Assembly: GCA_019400425.1 (NCBI GenBank)
Contig: JAFREE010000039.1
Coordinates: 1 to 64,000, forward strand
Reading direction: 5' to 3'
DNA length: 64,000 bases
Origin: Hymenochaete sp. R1
Taxonomy: Eukaryota; Basidiomycota; Agaricomycetes; Hymenochaetales; Hymenochaetaceae
Position 1 is the first letter of the stretch, and the number at the start of each line of letters is the position of its first letter. Shown here piece after piece: positions 10,301 to 21,378 of this stretch. Under the pieces are notes generated by a model. That model had not been told where the DNA came from. It worked only from the letters and a program-made list of their open reading frames with translations, and did not search any database. Made by a program: the position numbers and the translations under genes.

Positions 10301-12981
10301 TCTGCCCGGTGGCCAGGGCCGAACAACGAACCCGCCCCCACACTTCGAACTTCGACTTCCCAGTAAAAAAAAGCGGGACAAGATTGCAACCCGCAACCGA
10401 AAAAAACATACGCAAGTACTGAGAACCAGGCAACGGGGAAACAGAAGCGACATCACTGCAGGCGTGTATGTCAAGAAGCAGACATCACGACCTATCGATC
10501 GTGTATATTTTCCGGAATGCGGGGGGAAAAGAAGACAAGAACAGAACCACTTGGACAAAAACGCTCACCGTGCAAGCAATATGAACTGCTTTGGGAGCAG
10601 ATAGTCCATTCAAATGCCATCCACGCTGGCTCATTCGGTCGCCCACGGCCAGCACATCGACTTCCTCCCCTTTCCCTTTCGCAAGCGGACGGGAAGTAAA
10701 CGCAACGCAACTAGCCGGCGGCGAGCCAAGAATGTAGAGTTCAGGTATTTCAGTCTCGATAGCGCTGATGATGGTGCGTGCGGTCGTGACTATCGACTTG
10801 CAGGAGTTGGCATATCCGCTGATAGGTTTGAGAAGCAATGTCAGAATCAGCTTCGATAGGCAACTACAGCGGAGCAAAGGAAAACATAACGTACTCTTGT
10901 CCCATGTATTGCATCGCAGCCCATGTCCCAGCGATAAGGGCGCCTGGGCTAGAAGATTCATGACATCAGTCTGTAAAGACGAGAAAACCTTTCAGAAATA
11001 CGGACCGAGACCCAGCCATGCTCGGACTTCCATATACGCCACCTATTACAGACGAAACACGTTAGATCACAACATAAAAGTTTTTCTCAGACTTCGGACT
11101 TCGAAAAGATGGAATAACATTTGTTGCGGGGTAGAAAACTGGCACTTGGGCCATGATTGTTAGCAGAATGAGAAAAAAATGCCAAAAATGCAGGGAATAG
11201 ACGGCAAAATAGGATAAAAGATTTAAATGAAGTCGAGACAGACCTGGCCAAGTCGTAGAGATGTAGTATTGGTACCGTCTCAGCTCCGCATTGCGATACA
11301 TTATAACGGAAGATCCCTGTGCCAAAGTGTTTTCTTAGTCGCTAAAAATGGCGCTCTAGTACTGACGGAGACTAACCTTTGGAGCGAATCCATACTATAC
11401 CCCAGAATGCAAACGAAGTTGATGTTTCCATAGCCACGGTTGTGAGTTATCCGTTCAAAACTAACGGTGAAGTTGCATTACCTTGTGAGTATCGCAGCTG
11501 ATGCTCGTCACACCCTCGAGTCGGAAATCGAAAAGATCGCACGGGAAACCGGCACGATCCAAGAAAGGAACGATGAAGCTGCCTAGACACGCATCAACGT
11601 GGAGTCCAATATTGTGCCTCTTCGCGAGCTTCGAAAGCGCCGGGATGTCATCCATGTTGCCGTCGGGGAAATTCACGGCAGAGCCAACGATCTAAGAATA
11701 ATGGATAGTTGTACACCTTCATTTGCGTCGTCGGAGCCACAGAAAATAGTGTACTAACCATAATGGTATTGCAATTTCTATTTCGGATTGTGAGAAAGAT
11801 GGCAAAGTTTGTATCTGGCAAGGAACATACATAGCGCGCTTCATTCTTGCTACATCAACCTTTCTTGTCTTGAAATCGACTGGAATTGAATGGATCTTGA
11901 TCTTCAAGTAGGCTGCAGCTTTATCGAAAGCTGCATGTGCAGACACTGGAACAACCCTTTGAAAAGAGGTTCGTATATGAGATTAGTGAAGCTCAAAAAT
12001 GAAGGCTTCAGAATGAACGCTAACATTTCTGGCTCCGTAATACCTTTCACAGCTCGAGCCCAATCCCGATGAGTTTTGACAGACATTATGATTGATTCTG
12101 TTCCTCCGCTCGTCGTTGTTCCAGCTCCATCCGGGTTGTTGTACATTCGGAGGCACATGGCTACAACTTCAGCCTCCATTTTCCGTACAGTGGGGAACGC
12201 GTCGGGGTGTAAGGGATTCGAGACACAGTAACGTTTGAAAGCGTCTACGATGACAGCTTCCATGTCTTCTCCTCCATCTGCGATTATCAACAAAAAAAAG
12301 GATTCAGATTATCTTCAACTCCAGGATAACAGATCCAAAATTTGAGAACATCAGCAGTCCGCCTAAATGACCTCTAACAAGATGGCGAATCGTCATGGCT
12401 GAGCACATCAGACGAGCTGCTTGGCCCTACAGACATTTCCAACGCTTATCTTGGCAGCAGAGGAAAGGATGAAAGGGAGAACGAAGACTCACGATACACA
12501 GCTCCTGACAACCGTCCACCTTTCCATCTCTCACTCTTCCCGGTCTCGTTATCCATCTTCTCCATCTCCTGAGCAATCCATTCACGAGAACGGCCTTCAA
12601 TTGGTAGCGCCAAGTGTCGTACGACATCTGGGCCTTTTGTTACCATCGAATTTTCTATTTTGAGCCGAGCTTCTCCGAGCTGTGCATCTACCTTCTGCTT
12701 TGCGGCGGGTAGACGTAGAACAGTCAGGATGACGTGCTAGTGAAATATGAGATGTAGGATTAGCTTGCAATACCTTCTCGCAACAACGCAAACTTTCTAC
12801 ACACCTGACATAGCCAAGACCAAAAATCGAGCACGGTTTCCCTAACCCCTCGCGCTCGCAGATGACGGTTCGCCTTAACGGACTGCCTGAGGATCACGTA
12901 AACAAATACAAGCGTTTTTACGCTCTCAAGGAAGCTCGTCTGCCGCGCTTTCTCCCTTATACTCGCGACAATGGTCGACAT
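7305..12981 (-). CDS. DPL1: Sphingosine-1-phosphate lyase
   Basis: Thirteen exons: 12981..12805, 12736..12493, 12277..12025, 11956..11831, 11777..11759, 11691..11482, 11394..11377, 11316..11244, 11042..11006, 10948..10895, 10818..10569, 8588..8468, 7387..7305. Phases agree throughout and give 554 residues, the normal family length. The enzyme is an ER-membrane PLP enzyme that cleaves phosphorylated sphingoid bases to a fatty aldehyde and phosphoethanolamine, the exit step of sphingolipid metabolism. Family blocks seen are [43 protein letters not shown] and SCDTHK, with the PLP lysine at residue 343, then [15 protein letters not shown]. An N-terminal hydrophobic stretch fits the membrane anchor. 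Two exons are only 19 and 18 bp. The last two introns are 1,980 and 1,080 bp against 53-215 bp for the others, yet the two distal exons encode the expected C-terminus. Confidence 0.93.
7388..8467 (-). other. Long intron (1,080 bp) of S1P lyase
   Basis: The intron runs from donor GTGCGT after TAC-G (8468) to acceptor CCCCCAG before 7387. It contains a GGAGTC-type short repeat (about 7405-7435), a TATA-like TATATAAA near 7818 and ACGG/CCAT-type microrepeats. No protein in either strand was recognised. It may contain a non-coding transcript or an old insertion; neither is shown. Confidence 0.7.
8589..10568 (-). other. Very long intron (1,980 bp) of S1P lyase
   Basis: The donor GTGAGC directly follows the codons for AVHIACT, and the acceptor TTACGGCAG directly precedes [10 protein letters not shown], so the reading frame is restored exactly. 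From 8.6 to 9.85 kb the + strand is strongly purine-rich; from 9.85 to 10.55 kb base composition is balanced and holds overlapping frames of up to 192 codons that match nothing I know. No terminal inverted repeats or transposase were recognised. Confidence 0.75.
11377..11394 (-). other. 18-bp micro-exon after the PLP lysine
   Basis: This exon encodes YGFAPK, flanked by ATAG and GTTAGT. The preceding exon ends exactly with the PLP lysine codon. These residues are strongly conserved in the family, so skipping the exon would remove an active-site segment while keeping frame. Confidence 0.85.
11759..11777 (-). other. 19-bp micro-exon of S1P lyase
   Basis: With the split codon from the previous exon it encodes INCNTIM, between introns of 53 and 67 bp. 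The next exon continues [11 protein letters not shown] as expected in S1P lyases. Confidence 0.82.
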
Positions 12982-13344
12982 GATGGTGGAAACAAAAGAT
13001 AGACGGTGAAGAGGGGCGAAATAACAGGGAGCATGAATATGAATAGCGCAGCTTAACCCCGGTAAACTCGAGACAACGCGAATACCCGATGGAATCTGTC
13101 GATCATACTCCATTCGGTCTAGATCGTCGCTTCTCCTGTTTGCGATTGACCCGGCGTCGATTCTGAGAAACGTCTTTTTTCTTTGGGCATTTCTATCATG
13201 AGTTTTCAGGTGAAACTTGGCCGTGGTTTATAAAGCATCTACCCATGTCTTTTCCTTTACTTGCAAATGGGTCACAGTACATTTGGATCGACTATATACA
13301 ATCCATGCCCATGTAGAACAATATGTATACAACTTGAAGGTAAA
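12982..13344. other. S1P lyase upstream region
   Basis: About 360 bp lie between the S1P lyase ATG and the end of the degenerate locus, presumably promoter and leader. An in-frame upstream reading frame extends to 13113, but the ATG at 12981 gives the family-like N-terminus. Confidence 0.4.
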
Positions 13345-14882
13345 CTATGATTCCGAATCAGGGAGATCGTCAATATAATTCTTCACTTTTTGCGCTGCCT
13401 CGAACCTAGACGATGCTTTCACAATATCTAGCCTGGCCTCGGGGATGAATCTGTGCAGCTTCATCTCATCCTTGACCAGAAGGAGACCAGTATACGCACT
13501 GAGCACGAGCATCCTGCATTTGGGATCGCTGCACAGGCAGTCCTCAGCGCTGAACGAGTCATGCCGGGATTTGAAGGCATCCTTCCTTTTGATAGATGAT
13601 ATGTATTCCTGTGATTCCGAGAAAAACCCTTCGTTTGGAAGATTCTTATATTCCTCATTTCGAAGTGTGGTCTTGATGATAGCGGGGGTAAGGACGAAAG
13701 CTTCGTCCTCGTGCTCCCTGCGCAACAAGGCGAGGTACTGATCCAACGTAATTATCACCTAGGCGAAGTCTGCTTTGCTTGTCAAACCCAAAGCATCTTC
13801 GAACTCAGCGTCTAAATAATTGTATCCCAGATCCAGCAGCTTAAGCATGCGCGAGATAATGTTGGACCGGAAAGTATGATCTTTGTTGTTATGTCTAAAT
13901 TCACTGTCTCTCCAGTTTGATAACTGCACCGAGCAGAATCTATCCAGATCCTTCAGTACGTTCTTGGAGTCCAGAAGAATTGCCTCGACTTCATCGCACG
14001 TCGGCATAGGGGTAACACGCTGGATTGAAGAACAGAGTTGGCCTAAAGAAATGGGAAAACCCGAAAAAGCCATAGCTATCATGTGCTGACCTTTACCCAC
14101 TGATCGTGAGCGACATTCCCTGGACCCTCATTTGGCTGGGTTCCGTTGTTTCCCTTCGGCGCAGATGAGTGTGCAAGACATAGAGATTTATGCGACAATC
14201 AGAGGTATCATATGAATGTGCCTGCTTACCTTCGATTTCATATCTGTTGTTCCAGTGCGAGTTTCAACTTCTGTGCCAGAGCGCGTGCGGAAGTCGCGTC
14301 CCGAACGATCGCTACAAAGGACGAAAGGGAGAAATAGCTGGGGCAATGGTAGGCTCAGAAAGAGAAGAGTTGTTGGTCAGTTCGATTGCCGCTTGACTTG
14401 ACCTAAAATTTACTAAGATGCAAACTGCAAAGTACCCAATATAAGTATTTGAAAAAAAACCTGACTTCTTCAATGATTTCTGCAAAGTCTATGGGGATAC
14501 TCTTTACCCAAGTTAATACATTGAGAGCAAGCTTGCCGGACGATTCTGGAATTTGAAGGCTCGCTCGATACAATCTTGTGTCCATCCAAAAGGCGTGATG
14601 TCCATTGAACCGCGTATAGTATACGTTTAGCAAGCAAAGCCTGTTCAATGAGTTCCTGTAATTCTGTCGTATTTGCACTCGTCAAATATCGGCAGACGGA
14701 TGACACACTAGCAGTAGATTGCAGGCACTTCTCAGCAGGGGGCTATTCTGACTCCGCCGGGAATAGTAACAGTACCGTATATTTGTCGTCACTTTTGTGA
14801 GACTAAATCCGTTTCGTAGCCGTGCCCTTTGTATCAATTTGATATTTCTCGTAATCAGTGCTGCATTAAAGTTGATCAACAT
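13345..14882 (-). pseudogene. Degenerate or unresolved hypothetical locus
   Basis: From 14100 to 13345 one minus-strand frame is open for about 250 codons except for a single TAG at 13761..13759; the downstream half has no ATG near its start. Both halves look like real soluble protein (amphipathic, charged, with a C-terminal DDLPDSES). Upstream, 14403..14706 shows two coding-like frames (a helix-like TTELQELIEQALLAKR segment, then SSGKLALNVLTWVK) that switch frame with no room for an intron of normal size. I recognise no family. I infer a gene broken by a stop and a frameshift; a mis-modelled multi-exon gene is the alternative. Confidence 0.4.
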
Positions 14883-15210
14883 CGACGTATCTAAGAGGTT
14901 TCGGATGAATGCTTGGTGATGTGTTTACCTTTTAGAGACCTTAGGGAGAATATTCGGTGAGAGACGGACTCGGAGGAGCTTTGATACAATTCCATCGAAT
15001 GTCATAACGAGCTACGGCCGTCGATTTGCTTGCGACGACGATATTACTCGATCCTGACCAGGGCTCTATAAAAGCGACCTAGACAAGAGAACGAAGGAAT
15101 TAGCCAAGGGACCTGTAAAACCAAACTCTCCTTCAGATAAAACGATCTCTCCTCACCCAGATTCTCATTCCCTTCTGTGTCTGCGCGGACTCTCCTTCTT
15201 CGGTATCACA
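14883..15210. other. Upstream region of second GFA gene
   Basis: About 330 bp with a TATA box at 15067; no gene seen. Confidence 0.4.
15067..15074 (+). promoter_or_regulatory. TATA box of second GFA gene
   Basis: TATAAAAG lies 137 bp before the ATG at 15211, with a CT-rich tract between them, a common fungal core-promoter arrangement. Confidence 0.55.
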
Positions 15211-15727
15211 ATGTCCATGCAAACCGAGAATGCGAAAGATAGCCCCTTCGTCTTGCCACCTTTCCGTCCTATCCCGGAAGGCACCAAGATGTTCACGTAT
15301 ACAGGTGGCTGCTTCTGCGGCAAGTACAAAATCGAGCTCCAGCACCCTTCGCTCGAGGAGCGTCTCCCAATTAGCTGTAACTGCAGTTGGTGTTCGGTTT
15401 TTGCGACTCTTGGTGTGTACGTATTATTTCTCCTTCATTGATCTTTTTCAGAAATCCATGCCAGAAAAAGAGAAATTTGGTGCTGATTTTCCTCTTCGCA
15501 GCTATGCAGACGAAGACCTTTTTCGCCTCACCGTAGGCGACGAGTCCGAGATGGGAAAGCTCCCGCACCGCACGCTCGACCTCACACATATCTTCTGCGA
15601 GAAATGCAGCGCGAATGTTTTCTGGCGTATCTTTGGGGGCAAAGTAGGCGTGAATGCGCGGTTGTTTGACGGTGTGGACGTCTGGAAGTTGAAGACGGAG
15701 TTCTGTGATGGAAAAAACCTGCTATGA
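15211..15727 (+). CDS. GFA / Mss4-like zinc domain protein, copy 2
   Basis: Exons 15211..15416 and 15502..15727 (GTACGT donor) give 143 residues. Zinc ligands match copy 1: GGCFCGKYKIE, SCNCSWC, then IFCEKCSANVFW and a shared ending GVNARLFDGVDVWKL (copy 1: GVNVRMLDGVDVDAL). The phase-2 intron interrupts the same codon position, with Y/F-A-D following in both, so the two genes descend from one ancestor. Base composition is less GC-skewed than in copy 1. Function is as uncertain as for copy 1. Confidence 0.9.
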
Positions 15728-15966
15728 AAGAGTAATAAATATTATAGGGCGAAGGGTAGATACAAAACCGTATTTTCATTGTAAGCCGTGACGATGGTTT
15801 AGAAGGAAGGATACACTAAGGCAGACTTTTTGAAAGTTTATATAATAAATCATTACGTAACCCAGGGAATTTCACATGAGATCGACGTTTTCCACTCGTC
15901 ATCGCCGGCCGTTCTTTCCTCAGCTCAGCGACTTTTGAAGTCGATATCTCCGCAGCCTTCGCCTCC

Positions 15967-16777
15967 ATGTCCTCGACACCCTCTTCGTTCCAATCCATCA
16001 TCTCCAAGCTCTCTTCGACCTATACATCTGCTTCTACAACGTCTCTTATCCTCACCGCATCTCTTCTTACAGTTCCTGCCTTCTTCATCCTTCGTCGGGC
16101 AGTCTACATCTCCGAGGCTTCCGTTCCACCGGATCCTACATCCACAGACAAGACTCTGAACGAAGAAGGAAAGGCAAAGACTGGAGGGAGTAATACCAAC
16201 AGCGTGATGCAACCTGAGGCGTCAAATTTACTACGAAAGGAAGAGCCGTTCACGCTTAAGGCTCTCCGTCCGTTCGATGGGAACGTAAAGGGAAACCCAA
16301 TATATGTATCGATAAAGGGTGCGTTCAAGCTTATTCCATGCCCATCCCCCGTGCGCTCTAACCGGACCCAATGTCTCCGACGATTGAATATCGTCCTCGC
16401 AGGCACGGTCTTCGACGTCACCCGCAAAGCAGACTTCTACGGACCTGGATGCTCGTACAATATATTCGCAGGGAAAGACGGTTCGAAAGGGCTTGGCATG
16501 TCTTCCCTCAAGAGCGAAGACGCCGACCCGGATTTCAGCAAGCTCCCGCCCGCGGAAATGAAGACGCTCGATGATTGGCATGAGTTTTTCTTGTGAGTAG
16601 ACACCTGCACCCTTGACGTGTTATCGTGAAGAAACAGCGTTTACTGACGGACTTGTTTACGCACCATTGTGTAGGAAACGATACGACGTAATGGGATATG
16701 TGACGGATATGCCCGATACTGTCAAGGATTTTATTGATATTCCGGTCTCGTTGAGGGCGAGGGAGCATAAACTGTAG
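15967..16777 (+). CDS. MAPR/Dap1-type cytochrome b5-fold protein
   Basis: Exons 15967..16318, 16403..16592 and 16675..16777 give 214 residues. A Ser/Thr-rich N-terminus leads to one membrane helix (about residues 27-48), then a linker, then the b5-like heme/steroid-binding fold: FTLKALRPFDG, GTVFDVTRKADFYGPG with the MAPR-type Y-G-P-G, then YNIFAGKDGSKGLGM. Proteins of this class (yeast Dap1, mammalian PGRMC1) bind heme in the ER and support cytochrome P450 steps of sterol synthesis; that role is inferred. The last exon encodes a basic end, VSLRAREHKL. Length suits the family. Confidence 0.9.
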
Positions 16778-17186
16778 CTTCGATATTTCGGAAAGGCATG
16801 GGTCGGATGTGGATTCTTGTATTCCTATATGTATGTATGTTCAATACATTCTTTTTACCTTGCTATTTGTTCGCAGGATATGTCCCCTTGGCTGGTACAA
16901 ATGATCAAGTATCAGGTGTCCGTGGGGTCTATGCTAACATCTCACCGTGCTACGAAACTCATGCATTCGCTCGTATTTGCGGGCATATACAAAAACCAGT
17001 CCGGATTTAGAGAGTACGTGTATGTGATTACGCAAAGAGCAAAGTATAATGCATATACGAGATTCCAGGGACATAGAAAAAAAGAAAGAGTCCGATTTAA
17101 CCAGCTATCCCTAACCAATTCGAATCAAGGAAATAGAAACGCCATGACCAGATCCTCTCAGCGTGTGAAGTCAACAAACCCATCCC
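16778..17186. other. Convergent intergenic region
   Basis: About 410 bp between two convergent 3' ends; no gene or clear repeat seen. Confidence 0.5.
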
Positions 17187-17731
17187 TCAACACGAAATCC
17201 CACCATCAAGCACCTGCCCACACCTCCTACACACAACTCTCCGATCCAACAAACACAACGCAATCCCCAACGGAAACCAGAAGATCCCCGCAAGCACACC
17301 CAAAATGCCAAACTTGGACGTAGTAACGTGTCCACCGGCCTGAAGGCACATCATCTCGCGGCTGTCGGGAGGGAATGGCGTGCTTATCGTGTGGCCTGTT
17401 GTGGGGTTTTGGTAGAAATACGGTGGGCCGTTGGATCTGGAGCGGTGCGAGGGAGCAGGGAAGTAGGATTCGGAAGGGTGCATGGATGGGCTGGGTTTGG
17501 TGCTCTTAGCGTTGGAGGAGCCGGCACCTGCGGAAAGGGAGGAAAGTAGGGTTAGTAAAGGCGATGTGGCGTCGACGTTGGAGTGCCGCAGAACTTACTA
17601 CTCATAGCAGCATCGTAAGACGGAGGGTTGAACGCTGGCGTGTCTTCATCGTGCTGCTGCGTCTTAAGATTACCGTCAGCGTTTGTCGAGTCGAATTGAC
17701 GCATTTCTCGTCTGTTTGTCTGCGCAACCAT
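17187..17731 (-). CDS. BRI3/LITAF-like PPxY membrane protein
   Basis: Exons 17731..17599 and 17527..17187 (GTAAGT donor) give 157 residues. The N-terminus carries PPSY (residues 36-39), a NEDD4/Rsp5 WW-binding motif. The C-terminal part has CLQAGGH, a hydrophobic segment FGILGVLAGIFWFPLGIAL, then VVCRRCGQVL, matching the cysteine-pair/hydrophobic/CxxCG plan of brain protein I3 and LITAF-like endosomal proteins. I infer an endosomal or lysosomal membrane adaptor. The start is uncertain: a good intron (GTACGT to TTGCGCAG) would instead join an ATG near 17800 directly to ACA-AAC-AGA, changing only the first few residues. Confidence 0.75.
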
Positions 17732-18241
17732 GGACGAAAGGCAAGAATATTAGCCCCTTTGGTACCACTGTGCATCATTCAGAACGCTAGTAGACGTACC
17801 ATCGTGGTCAGCGTAGTTGTACAAGAGGTAAGTCGATGGTGGTGGTTAGTGGCCAAGAGTAAGCACCACGTCAGAGTGCCTCTCCTTAATATTAATGGTA
17901 GTATTGCTGTGCACTGTGTGGAGTCAGCGGGCCAAGCTGCTGCTGCGGGATGGCTGTGCAAAAACGTCGATCATGAACCCTAGTCACTTCGAGAACATAA
18001 GCAGTCACGGACGCGTGTGTCACACTAGTCACAGCGCATCCAAGCCCACAACTTAATACGGCGTCTGACTGAGCTTGCGGAAGTAGGAGCGGTTTCGGAA
18101 GTTTCCAAGGTATGAAAGAACTAAATTTCCCCGTGGAATATATGCGATACAGACGACGCTCTGGCGCATCGAAACGTGAAAGGAACGCAAGGGAAAAAAT
18201 TGTACACAGAAAGAATGATTCGGAAGACGGACATCGTCGTG
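17732..18241. other. Intergenic region
   Basis: About 510 bp holding the likely promoter of the BRI3-like gene and the 3' flank of the SKG6-like gene; nothing else recognised. Confidence 0.4.
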
Positions 18242-20449
18242 CTATCTATCGACTACCGTTGCCTCCTCGTCGCGATCTCGCTCTCCCATCCAGCTTCCGG
18301 CCCCAATCGACTTCCCTTCCCTTCCCATATTTCGAAGGACTCTCTGTCTCTCTCTATGCGCCTCTAATATCGCAGCATTCCGCCCTCCACCACCGTCTTT
18401 GCGTCTCGAAACAGTGATAGCAGTCGACGCATTAGAAAGCTCCGTCTTCAGATCCTCGTCACCATCTTCATTCATTCCTGTATTCTTCGCACCACTACCA
18501 AGCTTCGCAATCGCATCAAACGTAGGTGGAAGACCGAAGCGGGATTCCGGGCTAGGGTACAAAGTAGTTCCAGGCGAAGTACCAAGCGCAGGCTTAGGTT
18601 TATTATCATTGCCAGCATACAGATCCGTTGGCATGAATGGCGAGACCTTCTGTGTACGTGGCTTTCGACTCTTCCCATCCGCCGGCTTGGAGTTCGCGTT
18701 CGCGCCTGAACCAGAAGCCGAATTAGAGTTGGCGTTAGAGTCGGACGCCGAACCAGATCCCCATCCCGAGCTCGTTATCGGTGAGAGCAGCCTCCCACTG
18801 AGGCCAAGCATGTTTACCATCCCCAGTCCAAGCCTCGCTTTGGCCTGTCCCTTCTGGCGTCGTTTTGGATCACGGTCAGGAAAGACATTCGATGAGGGTG
18901 TTGTCGGGCTCAATGAGAATCGAGAGTTTTGAATCCGTCCATCTTGCACTGGCCCTGAGTGTTGGTATTGGGGCGGAAATGGATATACGTGGCCAGGATA
19001 CGCATTTGGAGGATGAGGATAGGGCGAAGTGAAGGCATACTGGTATGGTGCTGAGTAAGGGTACGCGGACGAATATGGGTGAGGGGGCTGTTGCGACTGG
19101 CTATTCCCACTTCCCCAAGGACCTTCCATTATCGAACGATTGCTCTCATACATAGGTGGTGGCAATGTTGGTGGCATATCTCTCCTTAATCCATTGACAG
19201 CATCATACTGCTCAATATAACCGTCCAAGAAGTCCGTGCCAGTATTTGGCCCTGGGCCTGAATGCGGATCATCATCCTCAAGGCTGACAAACGGTCTCAC
19301 GGTCTTTTCCGCTTCCCACTCTTCTTGTGCCAACTTTCGTTTTGTTCGTTTAAAGAATATGATCGCTAGTAGAAAGACGAGAAGGAGACCACCAATTGCG
19401 CCAAGTACGGAACCAACAATGGTACCAACAGTCGCGTTAGCCGATTTTGTTGAAATTTTCGAAGTCGACGTCGCAATTGAAGTTGAAGAAGAGGAAGGGG
19501 ACGAGGAAGTAGCAGTAGTTTCGACAGTGCCTGCTGACGTAAGTTGATACGTGGATGAGGGATCCTGAACCTGGGCGAGTGAGGATGAAAATTGGGAACT
19601 TTGAGAGGTAGTAGAAGATGAGGACGATGACGATGGGGACGGCGAAGTAGCAGGAATAGCAGTCGTAGTTACGTCTTCTGAATCAACTCTAAAATGCGAT
19701 ATAAAAATTTATCAGCATCTTTTGGGCGTCTGCAATCACAAAGGGGCAGAAAGGGTAACGTACGTATAGACAAGCCTATCCAATATCACCAACGCCTTCG
19801 TATTATTTGAACCCGTTGTGAGAGTAAAATTATGCTCTCCCGATAGCAAATCAGATTTGGAGTAAACGAGCTGGTCGTACAAATACGTTCCATCACCGCT
19901 TGGTGTTTGCTGGAATGTACCAACTGTTTCACCGTCTATAGCGAACGACATGTCGCTGTTCCCATCCGGGGAGTTAGACGAACCCGTAAGAATGCAATAT
20001 ACGTATATTGCTGAACCTACGGGGAAAGCCGGTATCAGTATGCAGGGATTACTACTTTTGAGCTTGGGGTCGAAAGCAACATGGTTCGTAACAACGACTC
20101 GACGAGGGTTTAACGTACCAGTGAATGAATAGCTTGCCGTGACCAATATGCCCTCATTTACACCATTCTCAGCTCCAACTGGATAATAGGTCGCATCGTG
20201 CCACGAGCTGTCGAACGTGCTCCCTGCGTCCGGATGCGCAGTACAGGCCTCACATGTCTGACCTGTATTCCATGAGGAAGGTGGGTTATACGAGATCTGA
20301 GCACCTGTGTTGCTGTCTCCATAGGAATCGTCAACAGTGACGTTCACCTGTGAAGCTGCGGCGACGAGTCGGCTCGGGGGAAGGATAGCGTAAGGAGCGA
20401 GAAGCGAAAAGAGGAGGGCCAAAGACGCGGTAGTGGTTTGTCGAGGCAT
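18242..20449 (-). CDS. SKG6-like single-pass membrane protein
   Basis: Exons 20449..19764 and 19688..18242 give 710 residues. A signal peptide (about 1-30) is followed by an extracellular beta-rich domain starting VNVTVDDSYGD, with ISYNPPSSWNTGQTCEAC, a layout common in a large basidiomycete family and resembling galactose-binding-like ectodomains. A Ser/Thr stalk leads to one membrane helix (about 315-339), closed by KRTKRK. The cytoplasmic tail (about 360 residues) is proline- and tyrosine-rich, then Ser/Asn-rich. Ligand and role are unknown; I infer a cell-surface sensor or wall-associated protein. There are several N-glycosylation sequons (for example NVT, NFT, NNT). Confidence 0.82.
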
Positions 20450-21378
20450 GCCTATGATGTTTTGCTAGTCCCACAATCCCACCACTGCTCGAGGTCACGG
20501 TCGGTCAAGTAGAGCACTTGGATACTCAAAAGCGAGAGAGGAGAGAGAGGAAGAGGGCCCGCTTCCCTTTCGTTGTCGAATTAAGTTGAAATTGCCTGCC
20601 ATCGACCCTCGTTGAATCCGACTCCCCAACAACTGAGAACCGGTGACCATAGCCGGAGGGGATTCCACACCGTATCACGGAACGTTGACGAGAATGGGGT
20701 AAGTTGATGAAGTGCGGGCGGCACTTGTACCTCTCTCATCTTCGTTAGATCCGAAAGCTGAACGTTGAACTGGGAAACACGTATCAGCGATCGGTGAGGC
20801 GTACTCTCGGAGATAAACTCGCTCATGGAGAAGACAACGCAGGCTGAAAATTACATCTAGTCGTAAATGGACTGTAATCATGCTTCCCGAACAAATATTG
20901 ATAATATCTGGGCATCTTCGAATCTTCCTCCGTCTGGTCATTCTTGATGATGATGAACCAGGCCTGATGACCCGATGGGCCAGATAGATATATGGTCGAA
21001 GGTGAGGGGGACAAAGAAGACTCCCGAACGCGACGCGTCCAAATGCGCCCAAAGGCACCGTGGGAAAGCAACCAATATTCACGCCATGCACTTAAGAGCA
21101 TTCATCGACAACGTACAAATGTCACAAAAATATAAGTTTTGAGGAAGGGTTCCACTACATAGAAGAAAGAAAAGGGAAACGGTGAAGGGGAATGTCTAAA
21201 AGACACATGCACTGTAGTACTTACTCGTGCGGGACTCATTAATATTATTAATTCGACAGGGTCGATTTTCTTTTCAAAAACTACAAAGTTTTAGAATAAG
21301 GCGTACATGTTGAAGTCGAGCACCGCAAAAAGCTCGAGCAGTGGCCGATTATGTAGTCTATGCAACTCGTTAATAGCA
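20450..21378. other. Intergenic region, unassigned frames
   Basis: About 930 bp. Minus-strand frames at 20675..21101 (up to 138 codons) have no recognisable domain or clear splice structure. GA-rich sequence at 20530-20560 fits the leader of the SKG6-like gene. Confidence 0.35.

Noticed and set aside
9855..10433. 192-codon minus frame as a nested gene
   Set aside because: No family match, no consistent splice structure, and an equally open frame on the other strand.
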